47,684 nt of DNA from an uncultured Prevotellaceae bacterium (GCA_947167455.1 CAMVIB010000021.1:1-47684); one strand, 5' to 3'. Numbered from the stretch's first letter, positions 1 through 8,876 are shown. Made by a program: numbers and translations. The notes: generated by a model from the sequence alone, not told the origin.

Positions 1-155
1 AGATTGAGAAATACCCCATCAGCTATTTCCTCGTCTGGCGCAACGCCGACCGCCGTCAGTATTTCGCACCGGCTCCCGGCACGGCTGATGCCAAGGACTT
101 CACGGAGATGGTAAAGAGCAAGAAAATATTGATGCTAAAAGATATTGCAAAATGA
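1..155 (+). CDS. GH26 beta-mannanase, C-terminal end only
   Basis: This is the last 50 codons of a gene that begins before the window; the reading frame starts at base 3 and stops with TGA at 153-155. The translated tail contains YFLVWRNAD followed by YFAPAPG, a C-terminal signature I associate with glycoside hydrolase family 26 endo-1,4-beta-mannosidases. In the family this enzyme cuts mannan to mannobiose. The stop codon overlaps the start of the next gene (ATGA at 152-155), so the two are translationally coupled. The context agrees: the next three genes are the known mannobiose-handling set of Bacteroides fragilis. Most of the protein lies outside the window, so catalytic residues cannot be checked. 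Confidence 0.75.
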   Translation, partial: IEKYPISYFLVWRNADRRQYFAPAPGTADAKDFTEMVKSKKILMLKDIAK

Positions 156-1321
156 TAGACTTCGAACTACGACTTAATCGCTTGAGGGCACACCACGAGG
201 AGCTGCTCGAGCGCACCAACGAACCCCTGCCGTGGGGCAATGGCATTTACGAGAAATATAAATTTCCCATTCTCACGGCTGAGCATACGCCCTTGGAGTG
301 GCGCTACGACTTTTCGCCCGAGGACAACCCCTTCCTGATGCAGCGCATCATGATCAATGCCGTGTTCAATGCCGGCGCCATCAAACTTGGCGGCCGCTAT
401 CTGCTGGTCTGTCGCGTCGAGGGTGCCGACCGCAAGAGTTTCTTCGCCGTAGCCGAGTCGCCAAACGGCATTGACCGCTGGCGCTTCTGGCCCGAACCAA
501 TTACCATGCCCGAGGCTGCCGAACCGGCCACCAACATTTATGACATGCGCCTCACGCAGCATGAGGACGGCTGGATATACGGGGTGTTCTGCGCCGAGCG
601 CAAGGACGAGCTGCGCCCGCAGGACATGAGCGCGGCCACAGCCACCGCCGCCATTGCACGGACAAAGGACCTGCTGACCTGGGAGCGGCTGCACGACCTG
701 CACTCCAAGAGCCAGCAGCGCAACGTGGTGCTGCACCCAGAGTTCGTCAATGGGAGGTACGCCTTCTACACCCGCCCGCAGGACGGCTTCATCGACACCG
801 GCTCGGGCGGTGGCATAGGGTGGGGACTGTGCGAGGACATCACCCACGCCGCGATAGACGAAGAAATCATCATCAACCCCCGCCACTATCACACCATCAT
901 GGAGGTAAAGAACGGCGAGGGCCCTGCGCCTATCAAGACCGAGAAAGGCTGGCTGCACCTGGCCCATGGCGTGCGCAACACGGCCGACGGATTGCGCTAC
1001 GTGCTGTATATGTATATGACGGCGCTCGACGCCCCCACGAAGGTCATTGCACAGCCCGGCGGCTACTTCCTGGCACCTGAAGGGCAGGAGTATGTGGGCG
1101 ACGTGATGAACGTGGCCTTCTCCAACGGCTGGATAAAGGATGCCGACGGGCGCGTGCTCATCTACTACGCCGTAGCCGACACGCGCCTGCATGTGGCCGT
1201 CTCGTCGGTGGAGCGCCTCATCGACTACTGTATGCACACGCCCGAAGACGGGCTGACAACGAGTGCCAGCGTGGAAGCCATCAAACGTCTTATAGCTAAG
1301 AATCATGGTCAAACTAAGTGA
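152..1321 (+). CDS. 4-O-beta-D-mannosyl-D-glucose phosphorylase (GH130 subfamily 1)
   Basis: A cytoplasmic phosphorylase of 389 residues. The family converts mannosyl-beta-1,4-glucose plus phosphate to mannose 1-phosphate and glucose. The sequence starts [11 protein letters not shown] and has the GH130 features [19 protein letters not shown] and NIYDMRLT. The aspartate in NIYDMRLT is residue 131, the same number as the proton-donor Asp131 of the B. fragilis enzyme. [14 protein letters not shown] near residue 268 fits the phosphate/substrate pocket. The start overlaps the GH26 stop by four bases, and the 3' end overlaps the transporter gene by 17 bases. It acts after the epimerase encoded two genes downstream has turned mannobiose into mannosyl-glucose. 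A different GH130 subfamily is unlikely given the operon. Confidence 0.93.
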   Translation: MIDFELRLNRLRAHHEELLERTNEPLPWGNGIYEKYKFPILTAEHTPLEWRYDFSPEDNPFLMQRIMINAVFNAGAIKLGGRYLLVCRVEGADRKSFFAVAESPNGIDRWRFWPEPITMPEAAEPATNIYDMRLTQHEDGWIYGVFCAERKDELRPQDMSAATATAAIARTKDLLTWERLHDLHSKSQQRNVVLHPEFVNGRYAFYTRPQDGFIDTGSGGGIGWGLCEDITHAAIDEEIIINPRHYHTIMEVKNGEGPAPIKTEKGWLHLAHGVRNTADGLRYVLYMYMTALDAPTKVIAQPGGYFLAPEGQEYVGDVMNVAFSNGWIKDADGRVLIYYAVADTRLHVAVSSVERLIDYCMHTPEDGLTTSASVEAIKRLIAKNHGQTK

Positions 1322-2645
1322 GAAGATAGGCTATGCCTTAGGCGATGCCGCTGCCGGCGGCATCACGTGGAAGGTCATGTCGATAGCCTTCCCGCTGTTC
1401 TTCACCAACGTGTTCGGACTCACCATTGCCGACACGGCCACACTGATGCTCATCGCCCGCATGTTTGACGTCGTGACCGACCCGCTCATGGGCTCGCTGG
1501 CCGACCGCACACAGTCCCGCTGGGGCACCTACCGCCCTTGGATGCTCTTCGGTGCCGTGCCCTTGGGCCTTGTCTTTGCCCTGCTACTCTATACGCCCGA
1601 CTTCGGACCCGTGGGCAAGCGCATCTGGGCCTACACGCTCTATCTGCTGATGATGGTGGCCTACACGGCGGTGAACGTGCCCTACGGCTCGATGCTGGGC
1701 GTGATGACCGACGACGATGACGAGAAGAACCAGTTCTCCAGCTTCCGCATGGTGGGGGCCTACGCCATGGGCTTCGTCACGCTGCTCTCGTTTCCATATC
1801 TGCAGAAGCTGGTGGGCGGCACGCCGCAGCACCAGTATGCCGTGCTTGGTGCCTTCTTCGGACTGCTGGCCACTGCGGGCACCCTGGCCTGCGGCCTGCT
1901 CACGCGGGAGCGACTGAAGCCTGTGCGAGCTGAGAAATTCTCGCTGAAGCCCTTTGCCGACCTGTTCCGCAACCGTCCGTGGGTCAACCTCACGCTCATC
2001 GGCATCGGCATGAACTTCTTCAACGGCTTCCGCTATGCCGTGGCGGGCTATCTGTTTGAGTACTGTCTGAAGGGCGACGTGACCGTGAGCGGACTCATCA
2101 TCAACTACACTGTATTCATGACCTTTGGCGAGCTGACCTGTATGGTCTTCGGAGGGGTGTCGCCAGCGTTCACCCGCTGGTTGGGCAGCAAGCGCAAGGC
2201 TTTCCGCGTGGCTGTCATCATAGCAGGCGTGGCCTCGGTAGGTTTCTTCTTCATCCCAATGGACGCGGCCTATGTCTGGCTGATGGTGGCCGTGGTGGTC
2301 ATCACCTCCATAGGCGTGGGCCTGTTCTCGCCACTGCTGTGGTCGATGTATGCCGACGTGGCCGACTATGCCACCCGGAAGAACGGTACGTCATCCACGG
2401 GGCTCATCTTCGCCAGCGGCACGATGGCACAGAAATTCGGCACGGCCATCAGTGGCTCGCTCGTGGCCCTGCTGCTGGGCGCGGCCGGATTCGTGTCGGG
2501 CACCAGCACCGCCGGCGACACCGTCATCACCATCACCGATATGGATGCCGTGTGCCGGATGATTTGGTCGCTCTTCTCGCTCTACCCCGCCGCCATCGCG
2601 CTCATCATGTTGTTTCTGCTGCAGCAATATCCCATCAAGAAATAG
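1305..2645 (+). CDS. MelB-like sugar:cation symporter (GPH family)
   Basis: A 446-residue inner-membrane transporter with about twelve hydrophobic segments. The N-terminal part reads [12 protein letters not shown], then [19 protein letters not shown] and RWGTYRPW. Asp55 and Asp59 stand in the same positions as the cation-site aspartates of E. coli MelB, so proton or sodium coupling is likely. A second conserved stretch ([18 protein letters not shown]) near residue 345 is typical of GPH carriers. The gene starts 17 bases inside the phosphorylase gene and ends six bases before the epimerase gene. From context the cargo is probably mannobiose or a related beta-mannoside disaccharide; the sequence alone does not prove the substrate. 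Confidence 0.88.
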   Translation: MVKLSEKIGYALGDAAAGGITWKVMSIAFPLFFTNVFGLTIADTATLMLIARMFDVVTDPLMGSLADRTQSRWGTYRPWMLFGAVPLGLVFALLLYTPDFGPVGKRIWAYTLYLLMMVAYTAVNVPYGSMLGVMTDDDDEKNQFSSFRMVGAYAMGFVTLLSFPYLQKLVGGTPQHQYAVLGAFFGLLATAGTLACGLLTRERLKPVRAEKFSLKPFADLFRNRPWVNLTLIGIGMNFFNGFRYAVAGYLFEYCLKGDVTVSGLIINYTVFMTFGELTCMVFGGVSPAFTRWLGSKRKAFRVAVIIAGVASVGFFFIPMDAAYVWLMVAVVVITSIGVGLFSPLLWSMYADVADYATRKNGTSSTGLIFASGTMAQKFGTAISGSLVALLLGAAGFVSGTSTAGDTVITITDMDAVCRMIWSLFSLYPAAIALIMLFLLQQYPIKK

Positions 2646-2651
2646 AAGACT

Positions 2652-3866
2652 ATGAATAATTGTTCCGTATGCTGCGATACCATCGCTGCCCTCAAGACTT
2701 CTGCCCGCCAGCTGCTGGAAGACAACATCCTGCGCTTCTGGCTCGAAAAGATGCAGGACCATGAGCACGGGGGCTTCTACGGGCGCATGGACGGCAACAA
2801 CAGGCTTCACCCTGAAGCCGACAAGGGGGCCATACTGAATGCCCGCATCCTGTGGACGTTCTCTGCGGCCTATCGAGTGTTGGGCAAACAGGAATATCTT
2901 AACATGGCCACCCGCGCGAAAGACTATTTCATGCAGCACTTTATGGACAAGACCTACGGTGGGGTCTTTTGGAGCGTGGATTATAGGGGGCGCCCCAAGG
3001 ACACCCGAAAACAGTTCTATGCCATAGGCTTCGCTATCTATGGCCTGTCGGAATATGCCCGCGCCACGGGCGATGAAGAAGCACTTGCCGCGGCCGTCAG
3101 TCTCTACGAGTGTGTGGAGCAGCACGCCCTCGACCATGAATGGGGCGGATACATCGAAGCGACGACACGTGAATGGCAGCCCATCAGCGACATGCGCCTC
3201 TCCGAGCACGATGCCAACTATCCCAAGTCGCAGAACACCCACCTGCACATCATGGAGCCATACACCAACCTGCTCCGTGTATGGCCATCGGAACGGCTGA
3301 GACTGTCGCTAAGAAACATCATCCGCATCTTCCAGAACTGCATCCTCAATAGTGAGACCCACCATCTGGACCTCTTCTTCGAGAACGACTGGACGCGCGG
3401 TGCCGAACATTTAGAGAGCTACGGCCACGACATCGAGTGCTCATGGCTGATGCACGAGGCTGCCCTCGTGCTGGGCGACAAGGACGTGCTGGCCGAGATG
3501 GAGCCGGTGGTCACGATGGTGGCACGCGCCTCAGAGAAGGGACTGCAGCCCGACGGTTCGATGCTGCATGAGACCAACCTGGACACTGGGCATGTCGACG
3601 ACGACCAGCAGTGGTGGGTGCAGGCCGAGGCTGTAGTGGGATTCCTGAATCTCTTCCAGCATTTCTCCGACAGTGCTGCCCTTGACAAGGCGCTCCGCTG
3701 TTATGACTACATACAGCACAACCTTGTGGACCGTGAACATGGCGAGTGGTACTGGAGCCGACGGCCCGACGGCTCCGTGAACCGCGACGACGACAAGGCC
3801 GGCTTCTGGAAATGTCCGTACCACAACGGTCGCATGTGCCTGGAAATCATAGAGAGGGAGTTCTGA
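2652..3866 (+). CDS. ce: Cellobiose 2-epimerase (AGE superfamily)
   Basis: A 404-residue cytoplasmic epimerase. The family interconverts glucose and mannose at the reducing end of beta-1,4 disaccharides, here probably mannobiose to mannosyl-glucose, feeding the phosphorylase upstream. Visible (alpha/alpha)6-barrel motifs are HGGFYGRMD, the arginine of LNARILW (Arg65), NTHLHIMEPYTNL (195-207), GHDIECSWLMHEA (259-270), WWVQAEAVVGF (321-331) and WKCPYHNGRMCLEI (386-399). His259 and His391 are 132 residues apart, matching the His243/His374 pair of the Ruminococcus albus enzyme, and Glu262 matches its Glu246. It is the last gene of the mannan operon; no plus-strand terminator is seen before the repeat at 3991, but a strong hairpin follows at 4239. 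Confidence 0.93.
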   Translation: MNNCSVCCDTIAALKTSARQLLEDNILRFWLEKMQDHEHGGFYGRMDGNNRLHPEADKGAILNARILWTFSAAYRVLGKQEYLNMATRAKDYFMQHFMDKTYGGVFWSVDYRGRPKDTRKQFYAIGFAIYGLSEYARATGDEEALAAAVSLYECVEQHALDHEWGGYIEATTREWQPISDMRLSEHDANYPKSQNTHLHIMEPYTNLLRVWPSERLRLSLRNIIRIFQNCILNSETHHLDLFFENDWTRGAEHLESYGHDIECSWLMHEAALVLGDKDVLAEMEPVVTMVARASEKGLQPDGSMLHETNLDTGHVDDDQQWWVQAEAVVGFLNLFQHFSDSAALDKALRCYDYIQHNLVDREHGEWYWSRRPDGSVNRDDDKAGFWKCPYHNGRMCLEIIEREF

Positions 3867-3990
3867 ACGGTGGCAGCCGCCTGGTCATCATGACTGCCGA
3901 GGATAAGGGTCGTTCTCATGGGCGCGTCTTGGCTTTTGCGGTGCAAAGATATATAGAAACTACATGTGTGAGCCAGTAAAAATGAAAAAT

Positions 3991-4162
3991 TAAACCCAGA
4001 TCGGTCATTAGAGTTATGATGATAACCGTTGTTATTTTTAATCAGATGCCTTGTCGTTTTTGAGGGCGCAATGGGGTTCCATTGTAACCGAAAAACGATA
4101 AGACAGATGAAAAAAAGAATAATGGTTGGCGCGTAACGATCTAATGACCGTTCTGGGTTAAA
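3991..4162 (+). mobile_element. Foldback (MITE-like) repeat, copy 1
   Basis: A non-coding unit of about 172 bases with imperfect terminal inverted repeats beginning AACCCAGATCGGTCATTAG and ending CTAATGACCGTTCTGGGTT. The two halves pair over nearly their whole length: the left inner arm ends CTTGTCGTTTTT and the right inner arm begins GAAAAACGATAAG, leaving a loop of about 27 bases. A second copy lies at 9951-10123 in the opposite orientation and differs at only a few internal bases. It has no open reading frame, and I see no clear target-site duplication. The transposase that might move it is not in the window. Confidence 0.85.
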
Positions 4163-4190
4163 TGATGGTACGATTGCAGATCATCATATC
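4163..4190 (+). repeat. Detached end of the hairpin-chain repeat
   Basis: The stretch TGGTACGATTGCAGATCATC, continuing ATATC, matches the right-hand end of the repeat at 41666-41936 (TGGTACGATTGCGGATAATC) with about two mismatches over 25 bases. It lies directly after the right end of the foldback repeat. Only one end is present, so it looks like a remnant. Confidence 0.6.
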
Positions 4191-4238
4191 TCTTATTTGT
4201 GGCTCTGCGCTCTAATTTATAGATAGCTCTATATATAC

Positions 4239-4273
4239 CTGCGCCCGGCCTTGGATGTCAAGGCCGGGCGCAG
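4239..4273. terminator. Strong convergent hairpin, probable terminator
   Basis: A perfect 15-base stem (CTGCGCCCGGCCTTG at 4239-4253 with its complement at 4259-4273) and a five-base loop. It sits 27 bases past the stop of the minus-strand dehydrogenase gene and also downstream of the plus-strand mannan operon. There is no long U run, only AT-rich flank, so the exact termination mode is unproven. Confidence 0.7.
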
Positions 4274-4300
4274 TGTGGTGATGGAGTGAGGCGGCCATCG

Positions 4301-5257
4301 TCAGCTGACGCAGTTGACGGGTCGGTGCTCCATGAAGGCTGTGATGTTGTGCGTGGCAATCTTGATGAGGCGCTCGCGTGCCTCGTGTGTCGCCCAGGCG
4401 ATGTGCGGAGTGATGTAGCATCGCGGAGCCGTGAGCAGCGGGTTGTCGGGGCGCGGCGGCTCGGTGCTTAGCACATCGGTGCAGTAGGCCCCGAGGCGGT
4501 TCTGGCTGAGGGCATCGGCCACGGCCTGCTCATCGACGAGGGGTCCTCGTCCTGTGTTTATGAGCACTGCCGTGGGGCGCATGGCTCGCAGCGTCTCGGC
4601 GTTGATTATGGCGCGTGTCGAAGCCGTGAGTGGGCAGTGGAGGGTGATGAAATCTGCCTGCGGCAGCATCTCCTCCAACGACAGCGGCGTCACGCCGGCG
4701 GGCAGTGAGTCACGGTCTTTGCTCGTCACCGCCAGCACGTTCATGCCGAAGGCCAGCGCTATGTGCATCACGGCGCTGCCTATAGCCCCCAGACCGTAGA
4801 TGCCGATGCTCTTGCCTGCGAGTTCGGTGAGGGGCGTGTCCATCCACATGAAGTCGGCCGACGACGGCCACTGGCTGCGGCGCGCGGCATAGTGGGCCAC
4901 GCTGTTGGTGACGTTGAGGATGTGTGCAAACACCATCTGGGCCACCGACATCGTGCTGTAGCTGGGGATGTTCGTCACGCAGATGCCCAGCGCGCGCGCC
5001 GCGTCGATATCCACCACGTTGTAGCCCGTGGCGAGCACGCCAACGTACTTCAGGCGAGGCATCTGGCGCATGATGTCGGCAGAGAGCACGACCTTGTTGG
5101 TGAGCACAACATCGGCATCGGCACAGCGCGCCATCACCTCAGCGGGTGCCGTGCGGTCATAGACGCTGATGTCGGCATCGGGACATGCCGTGCGCAGGAG
5201 AGACCAGTCGAGGTCGCCCTGCGTCACGGAGTAGGCGTCGAGGATGACGATTTTCAT
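4301..5257 (-). CDS. D-2-hydroxyacid dehydrogenase
   Basis: A 318-residue NAD-dependent D-isomer 2-hydroxyacid dehydrogenase. The family reduces 2-keto acids such as hydroxypyruvate or glyoxylate to D-hydroxy acids. It has the dinucleotide-binding motif GLGAIG at 155-160 and the catalytic triad Arg237 (NTGRGPLVDE), Glu266 (STEPP) and His285 (TPHIAWAT). Length and motif spacing are normal. The best guess is a glycerate dehydrogenase/hydroxypyruvate reductase, but substrate cannot be read from sequence. It starts 12 bases after the korB stop on the same strand, so it is probably co-transcribed with the 2-oxoacid oxidoreductase genes; this suggests a role in keto-acid or redox balance. Confidence 0.88.
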   Translation of the reverse strand: MKIVILDAYSVTQGDLDWSLLRTACPDADISVYDRTAPAEVMARCADADVVLTNKVVLSADIMRQMPRLKYVGVLATGYNVVDIDAARALGICVTNIPSYSTMSVAQMVFAHILNVTNSVAHYAARRSQWPSSADFMWMDTPLTELAGKSIGIYGLGAIGSAVMHIALAFGMNVLAVTSKDRDSLPAGVTPLSLEEMLPQADFITLHCPLTASTRAIINAETLRAMRPTAVLINTGRGPLVDEQAVADALSQNRLGAYCTDVLSTEPPRPDNPLLTAPRCYITPHIAWATHEARERLIKIATHNITAFMEHRPVNCVS

Positions 5258-5269
5258 GTCGTCGGGCCT

Positions 5270-6322
5270 TTAGGCTTTCACCTCCCAGATGTCGTTTGTC
5301 TCAAGGAGCTCGGCAAAGTTGTGATACTTCTTCTTGGAGCTTACCTCGGCGAGCTGTGCCTCTACGGCATCGTTGTAGGTCGGGGCCTCCACGTCACGTA
5401 TGACGCCGAGGGCGATGGGGAATCCGTCGCCGTCGCCCATGAGTGCGAGCTTCAGCTGCAAGGTGTTGTCCTCGCAGTGGGCATCGTGCACGAGCACGTC
5501 GTCGATGGTGTAGCCGTCCTTGCCGATCTCCACCACCTTGAGTCCGAAGCCCTCCTGCACGAGTCCGAACTCGGCGTTCTCGCCGAAGACGAGCTTCTCG
5601 CCGTGGCGCACGTAGATGGCGTTCTTGGCGCGTCCGGCCTTGTCATAGACGGCGCCGTGGGTGCCGTCGTTGAAGATGACGCAGTTCTGCAGTATCTCGC
5701 ATACGGAGGCTCCCTTGTGGGCATGTGCTGCCTTGAGCACCTCGATGGTGCCGGGTGCATCGGTAGCGACGGCGCGTGCGAAGAAGTGTCCTCGTGCGCC
5801 GAAGCAGAGCTCTGCGGGTCGGAAGGGGTCTTCCACGGTGCCGTAGGGGCTGGACTTGCTGACGAAGCCTCGTGGCGAGGTTGGTGAGTACTGACCCTTC
5901 GTCAGTCCGTAGATGCGGTTGTTGAGAAGGATCATGTTGAGGTCGATGTTGCGGCGGTTGGCATGTATGAAGTGGTTGCCGCCGATGGCGAGGCCGTCGC
6001 CGTCGCCGCTCACCTGCCACACGTCGAGCTTAGGGTTGGTGACCTTGGCGCCGGTGGCGATGGCTGCTGCACGACCGTGGATGGTGTTCATGCCATAGGT
6101 TGCCATGTAGTGGGGCAGACGGCTGCTGCATCCTATGCCGCTGATGACGGCGATGTCTTTGGGTGCTACTCCGATTTCGGCCATGGCCTTGTGGAGGCTG
6201 GCCAGGAAGAAATGGTCGCCGCACCCCGGGCACCACCGTGGCTGACCTTTCTTATAGTCTGAAGCCCCCCACCGACTCCCCCCAAGGGGGGAGGGATTGG
6301 AAGTTACCTTTGTTTGTTCCAT
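5270..6322 (-). CDS. korB: 2-oxoacid:ferredoxin oxidoreductase, beta subunit
   Basis: A 350-residue thiamine-diphosphate subunit of a 2-oxoglutarate (or related 2-oxoacid):ferredoxin oxidoreductase, which makes acyl-CoA and reduced ferredoxin with KorA. It shows RWCPGCGDHFF (cysteines 31 and 34), SGIGCSSRLPHY, the Mg/ThDP motif GDGDG at 106-110 with NHFIHANRRN following, and GLTKGQYSPTSPRG. The start chosen (ATG at 6320-6322) overlaps the end of the DUF559 gene by 19 bases. Residues about 8-20 (PSPLGGSRWGAS) are encoded by the inverted repeat of the DUF559 unit, so the N-terminus differs from what I expect for the family; the conserved fold begins near residue 28. The dehydrogenase gene follows 12 bases later. 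Confidence 0.93.
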   Translation of the reverse strand: MEQTKVTSNPSPLGGSRWGASDYKKGQPRWCPGCGDHFFLASLHKAMAEIGVAPKDIAVISGIGCSSRLPHYMATYGMNTIHGRAAAIATGAKVTNPKLDVWQVSGDGDGLAIGGNHFIHANRRNIDLNMILLNNRIYGLTKGQYSPTSPRGFVSKSSPYGTVEDPFRPAELCFGARGHFFARAVATDAPGTIEVLKAAHAHKGASVCEILQNCVIFNDGTHGAVYDKAGRAKNAIYVRHGEKLVFGENAEFGLVQEGFGLKVVEIGKDGYTIDDVLVHDAHCEDNTLQLKLALMGDGDGFPIALGVIRDVEAPTYNDAVEAQLAEVSSKKKYHNFAELLETNDIWEVKA

Positions 6323-6752
6323 ATCTTAAGATGTTTCTTTATTTCATTAATAACATTATCAATATCAAATAACACTTGCTCGTTAGTAAACCGAATGACT
6401 TTGAAACCATGCCCTTCTAACCATTGTGAGCGTTGCTCGTCATTTACTTGCTGAGTCGGCAACTGGTGATAGCCACCATCCACTTCAATTATTAGCTTTT
6501 CATTAAGGCATACAAAGTCAGCGATAAACTCACCTATTATATGCTGTCTCCGGAATGATACTCCCAGCTGATCCGCTTTCAGAATATGCCACAGTCTCTT
6601 TTCAGCGTCTGTTGGACATGTCCTCAAACGTTTAGCGAAATCCTTTAATAATGCATAGTTTATTGGATCTGCGGTTTCGTAGCTGTACGGCATAAGTAAT
6701 TATAGCGTCAGGAATGGGATTCCTCCCCCTTGGGGGAGGTTAGGAGGGGGCC
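6264..6752 (-). mobile_element. Inverted-repeat unit carrying a DUF559 gene
   Basis: A ~490-base unit sits between korA and korB. Its ends are imperfect inverted repeats of about 36 bases, at 6264-6299 and 6716-6752. Each end is C/G-rich and itself palindromic (CTCCCCC-TT-GGGGGAG core, followed outward by a second G run). The right repeat contains the last three codons and the stop of korA; the left repeat lies within the first codons of korB. The enclosed gene encodes a DUF559 nuclease-like protein. I know similar C/G-rich repeats around DUF559 genes in Bacteroidetes only from general familiarity. Mobility is an inference. Confidence 0.6.
6304..6693 (-). CDS. DUF559 (PD-(D/E)XK, Vsr-like) small nuclease-like protein
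   Basis: A 129-residue protein of the DUF559 family, which is related to very-short-patch-repair (Vsr) and PD-(D/E)XK endonucleases. The pattern is visible: TDAEKRLWHIL (Glu31), FRRQHIIGEFIADFVC (Asp59), KLIIEVDGGYH (Glu70, Asp72) and the terminal GHGFKVIRFTNEQV. These fit an intact nuclease core. Substrate and role are unknown for most members. The gene lies inside an inverted-repeat unit between korA and korB, on their strand; its end overlaps the korB start by 19 bases. It has no obvious link to 2-oxoacid metabolism, so I regard it as a passenger or selfish gene. Codon use is more AT-rich than in its neighbours. Confidence 0.85.
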   Translation of the reverse strand: MPYSYETADPINYALLKDFAKRLRTCPTDAEKRLWHILKADQLGVSFRRQHIIGEFIADFVCLNEKLIIEVDGGYHQLPTQQVNDEQRSQWLEGHGFKVIRFTNEQVLFDIDNVINEIKKHLKIWNKQR

Positions 6753-8593
6753 AGTAGTCGCCTGAATGCCTCCACGAGTTCGCTGACGACGAATGGCTGC
6801 CCTTTGACTTGGTTGAACTGTGCGGGGACGAAGCCGTCCACCTTCATGCGTAGGTAAGCCGCGAGCTGTCCCATGTTCTGCTCGGCCACCACCACGCGTG
6901 GGTACTTCTTCAGCACCTCTGCCGTGTTTGCCGGCAGCGGGTTGAGGTAGCGGAACTGGGCGAGGGCGACCTTGCGGCCTGCTGCGCGCAGCTCGTCCAT
7001 GGCGGCGTGCAGATGTCCGAAGGTGCTGCCGAAGCCCACGATGAGGAGTTCGGCATCGTCCGTGTCGCCCAGCACCTCGAGGTCGGGCACACTGATGCGT
7101 GCCACCTTCTGTGCGCGCAAGCGTGTCATGAGGTCGTGGTTCTCGGGGTTGGTGGAGATGGCTCCCGTGCGGTTGTCCTTCTCCAGTCCGCCGAGGATAT
7201 GTTCGAAGCCTTCGCGTCCCGGCACAGCCCAGTAGCGGCTGCCCGTCGCCTCGTCGCGCATGTATGGCGTCCACTGTCCGCGCAGCTCCTCGGGCACGTA
7301 AGGCGGCTCTATGGCCGGCATGCGGGAGAGGTCTGGCAGCTTGAAGGCACCGGAGCCGTTGGCGATGAAGGCATCTGTGAGCAGCACGACGGGCGTCATG
7401 TGCTCCAGGGCTATCTTGGCGGCATCGTAGGCGGCATAGAAGCAGTCGGTTGGCGAGAGGGCTGCCAGCACGGGCATCGGGCTCTCGCCGTTACGGCCGA
7501 AGAGCACCTGCAGCAGGTCGGTCTGTTCCGACTTCGTGGGCAGGCCCGTGGCGGGTCCTCCGCGCTGCACGTCGAGCACCACGAGCGGCAGCTCCATTAT
7601 CACGGCGAGGTTCATGGCCTCGCTCTTAAGGCAGATGCCCGGTCCGGAGGTTGACGTCACGGCCAGTGCTCCGGCAAAGGATGCTCCCACCGCCGATGCG
7701 CAGCCCGCTATCTCGTCCTCACACTGCACGGTCTTCACGCCGAGGCTCTTGTGCTTCGAGAGTTCGTGGAGCACGTCTGTGGCCGGCGTGATGGGGTATG
7801 AGCCCAGGTAGAGCTGCAGGCCAGCCTTCTCGGCGGCGGCAATGAATCCGTAGGCCGTGGCCTTGTTGCCCGTGATGTCCATGTATCGCCCGGGCTGTTT
7901 CTCCTTCGTCTCTATGCGATAGACGTTGGTGGCCGAGGAATGTGTGTTGTGGCCATAGTCGTAGCCAGCCTGAATGACCTTGATGTTGGCATCGGCTATT
8001 GCGGGCTTCTTGGCGAACTTCTCGCGCAGGAAGTTGAAAGCCACGTCAAGGTCGCGGCTGAAGAGCCAGCACACGAGTCCGAGTGCGAACATGTTGCGGC
8101 ATTTCATCACCGACTTCACGTCCATGCCGCTGTCGGCGAGGGCATCCTTGACCATCGTGGTGAGCGGGCACGCTATGACGCGGTCGGCATCGACGCCCAT
8201 CTCGGCGATATAGTCGTCGGTCTTGAACTCGGCTTTCTCCAGGTCCTTCTTGCCGAAGCTGTCGGTGTCGATGATGATTGTGGCGTTGGGCTTGGCGTAG
8301 CGCAACTGTGTCTTGAAGGCTGCCGCATTCATGCATACGAGCACGTCGGCAAGGTCGCCCGGGGTATATACCTGGCTGGCACCGATGTGCACCTGGAATC
8401 CCGAGACGCCTGTCAGCGAGCCCTGCGGGGCACGTATGTCTGCGGGGTAGTCGGGGAACGTAGAGATGCTGTTGCCTACGGTGGCCGACACGGTTGAGAA
8501 GATGTTTCCGGCGAGCTGCATGCCGTCGCCGCTGTCGCCGGAGAAGCGCACTACTACGCTCTCCAGCTCCTTGATGTCTAAACTATCTGCCAT
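6740..8593 (-). CDS. korA: 2-oxoacid:acceptor oxidoreductase, fused gamma-alpha subunit
   Basis: A 617-residue protein joining the gamma domain (about 1-195, with RFSGDSGDGMQLAG at 16-29) to the alpha/pyrimidine-binding domain (from about 245, with GSYPITPATDVLHEL at 264-278 and QCEDEIAGCASAVGAS at 290-305). Together with KorB it oxidatively decarboxylates a 2-oxoacid, most likely 2-oxoglutarate, with ferredoxin as electron acceptor. The middle part has SGPGICLKSEAMNLA and VQRGGPATGLPTKSEQ, typical of the family. The stop codon at 6740-6742 lies inside the inverted repeat of the DUF559 unit, so the last three residues (APS) may be donated by it. Its promoter region is shared with the divergent lipoprotein gene. 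Confidence 0.93.
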   Translation of the reverse strand: MADSLDIKELESVVVRFSGDSGDGMQLAGNIFSTVSATVGNSISTFPDYPADIRAPQGSLTGVSGFQVHIGASQVYTPGDLADVLVCMNAAAFKTQLRYAKPNATIIIDTDSFGKKDLEKAEFKTDDYIAEMGVDADRVIACPLTTMVKDALADSGMDVKSVMKCRNMFALGLVCWLFSRDLDVAFNFLREKFAKKPAIADANIKVIQAGYDYGHNTHSSATNVYRIETKEKQPGRYMDITGNKATAYGFIAAAEKAGLQLYLGSYPITPATDVLHELSKHKSLGVKTVQCEDEIAGCASAVGASFAGALAVTSTSGPGICLKSEAMNLAVIMELPLVVLDVQRGGPATGLPTKSEQTDLLQVLFGRNGESPMPVLAALSPTDCFYAAYDAAKIALEHMTPVVLLTDAFIANGSGAFKLPDLSRMPAIEPPYVPEELRGQWTPYMRDEATGSRYWAVPGREGFEHILGGLEKDNRTGAISTNPENHDLMTRLRAQKVARISVPDLEVLGDTDDAELLIVGFGSTFGHLHAAMDELRAAGRKVALAQFRYLNPLPANTAEVLKKYPRVVVAEQNMGQLAAYLRMKVDGFVPAQFNQVKGQPFVVSELVEAFRRLLAPS

Positions 8594-8662
8594 GTCTTAT
8601 CTGTTTGATGAAAGGTGGTGTTTATCTTCTTTGTTGATGAGACCGCACACGCTGTCTCGCGG

Positions 8663-8670
8663 CAAAGATA
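8663..8670 (-). promoter_or_regulatory. Probable -7 box for korA operon
   Basis: Reading the minus strand the sequence is TATCTTTG, the Bacteroidetes TAnnTTTG -7 element, 70 bases before the korA start codon. I see no good TTTG at the -33 position, so confidence is moderate. Confidence 0.45.
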
Positions 8671-8774
8671 AGCATTTTGCCGCATATCAGCACACACGTC
8701 GTAACAAAATCTTCACTCTGCGCCTCCTTTTCGTGACAAAAAGCAAGTGTGTCGCGAAATTATGTGCCTTTTTC

Positions 8775-8806
8775 CTTGCATGTCACCGTGATAATGTTTA
8801 GCTTTG
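8775..8806 (+). promoter_or_regulatory. Promoter for the FimB-like lipoprotein gene
   Basis: CTTG at 8775-8778 is followed after 20 bases by TAGCTTTG at 8799-8806, matching the Bacteroidetes -33/-7 promoter. It lies about 70 bases before the chosen ATG at 8877 and divergent from the korA promoter. Confidence 0.6.
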
Positions 8807-8876
8807 TGGCGAAATAACGTGAACAATCGTGAGACGTGACATGCAACGACTCCTAAATACCCTAACACATTCAGCT

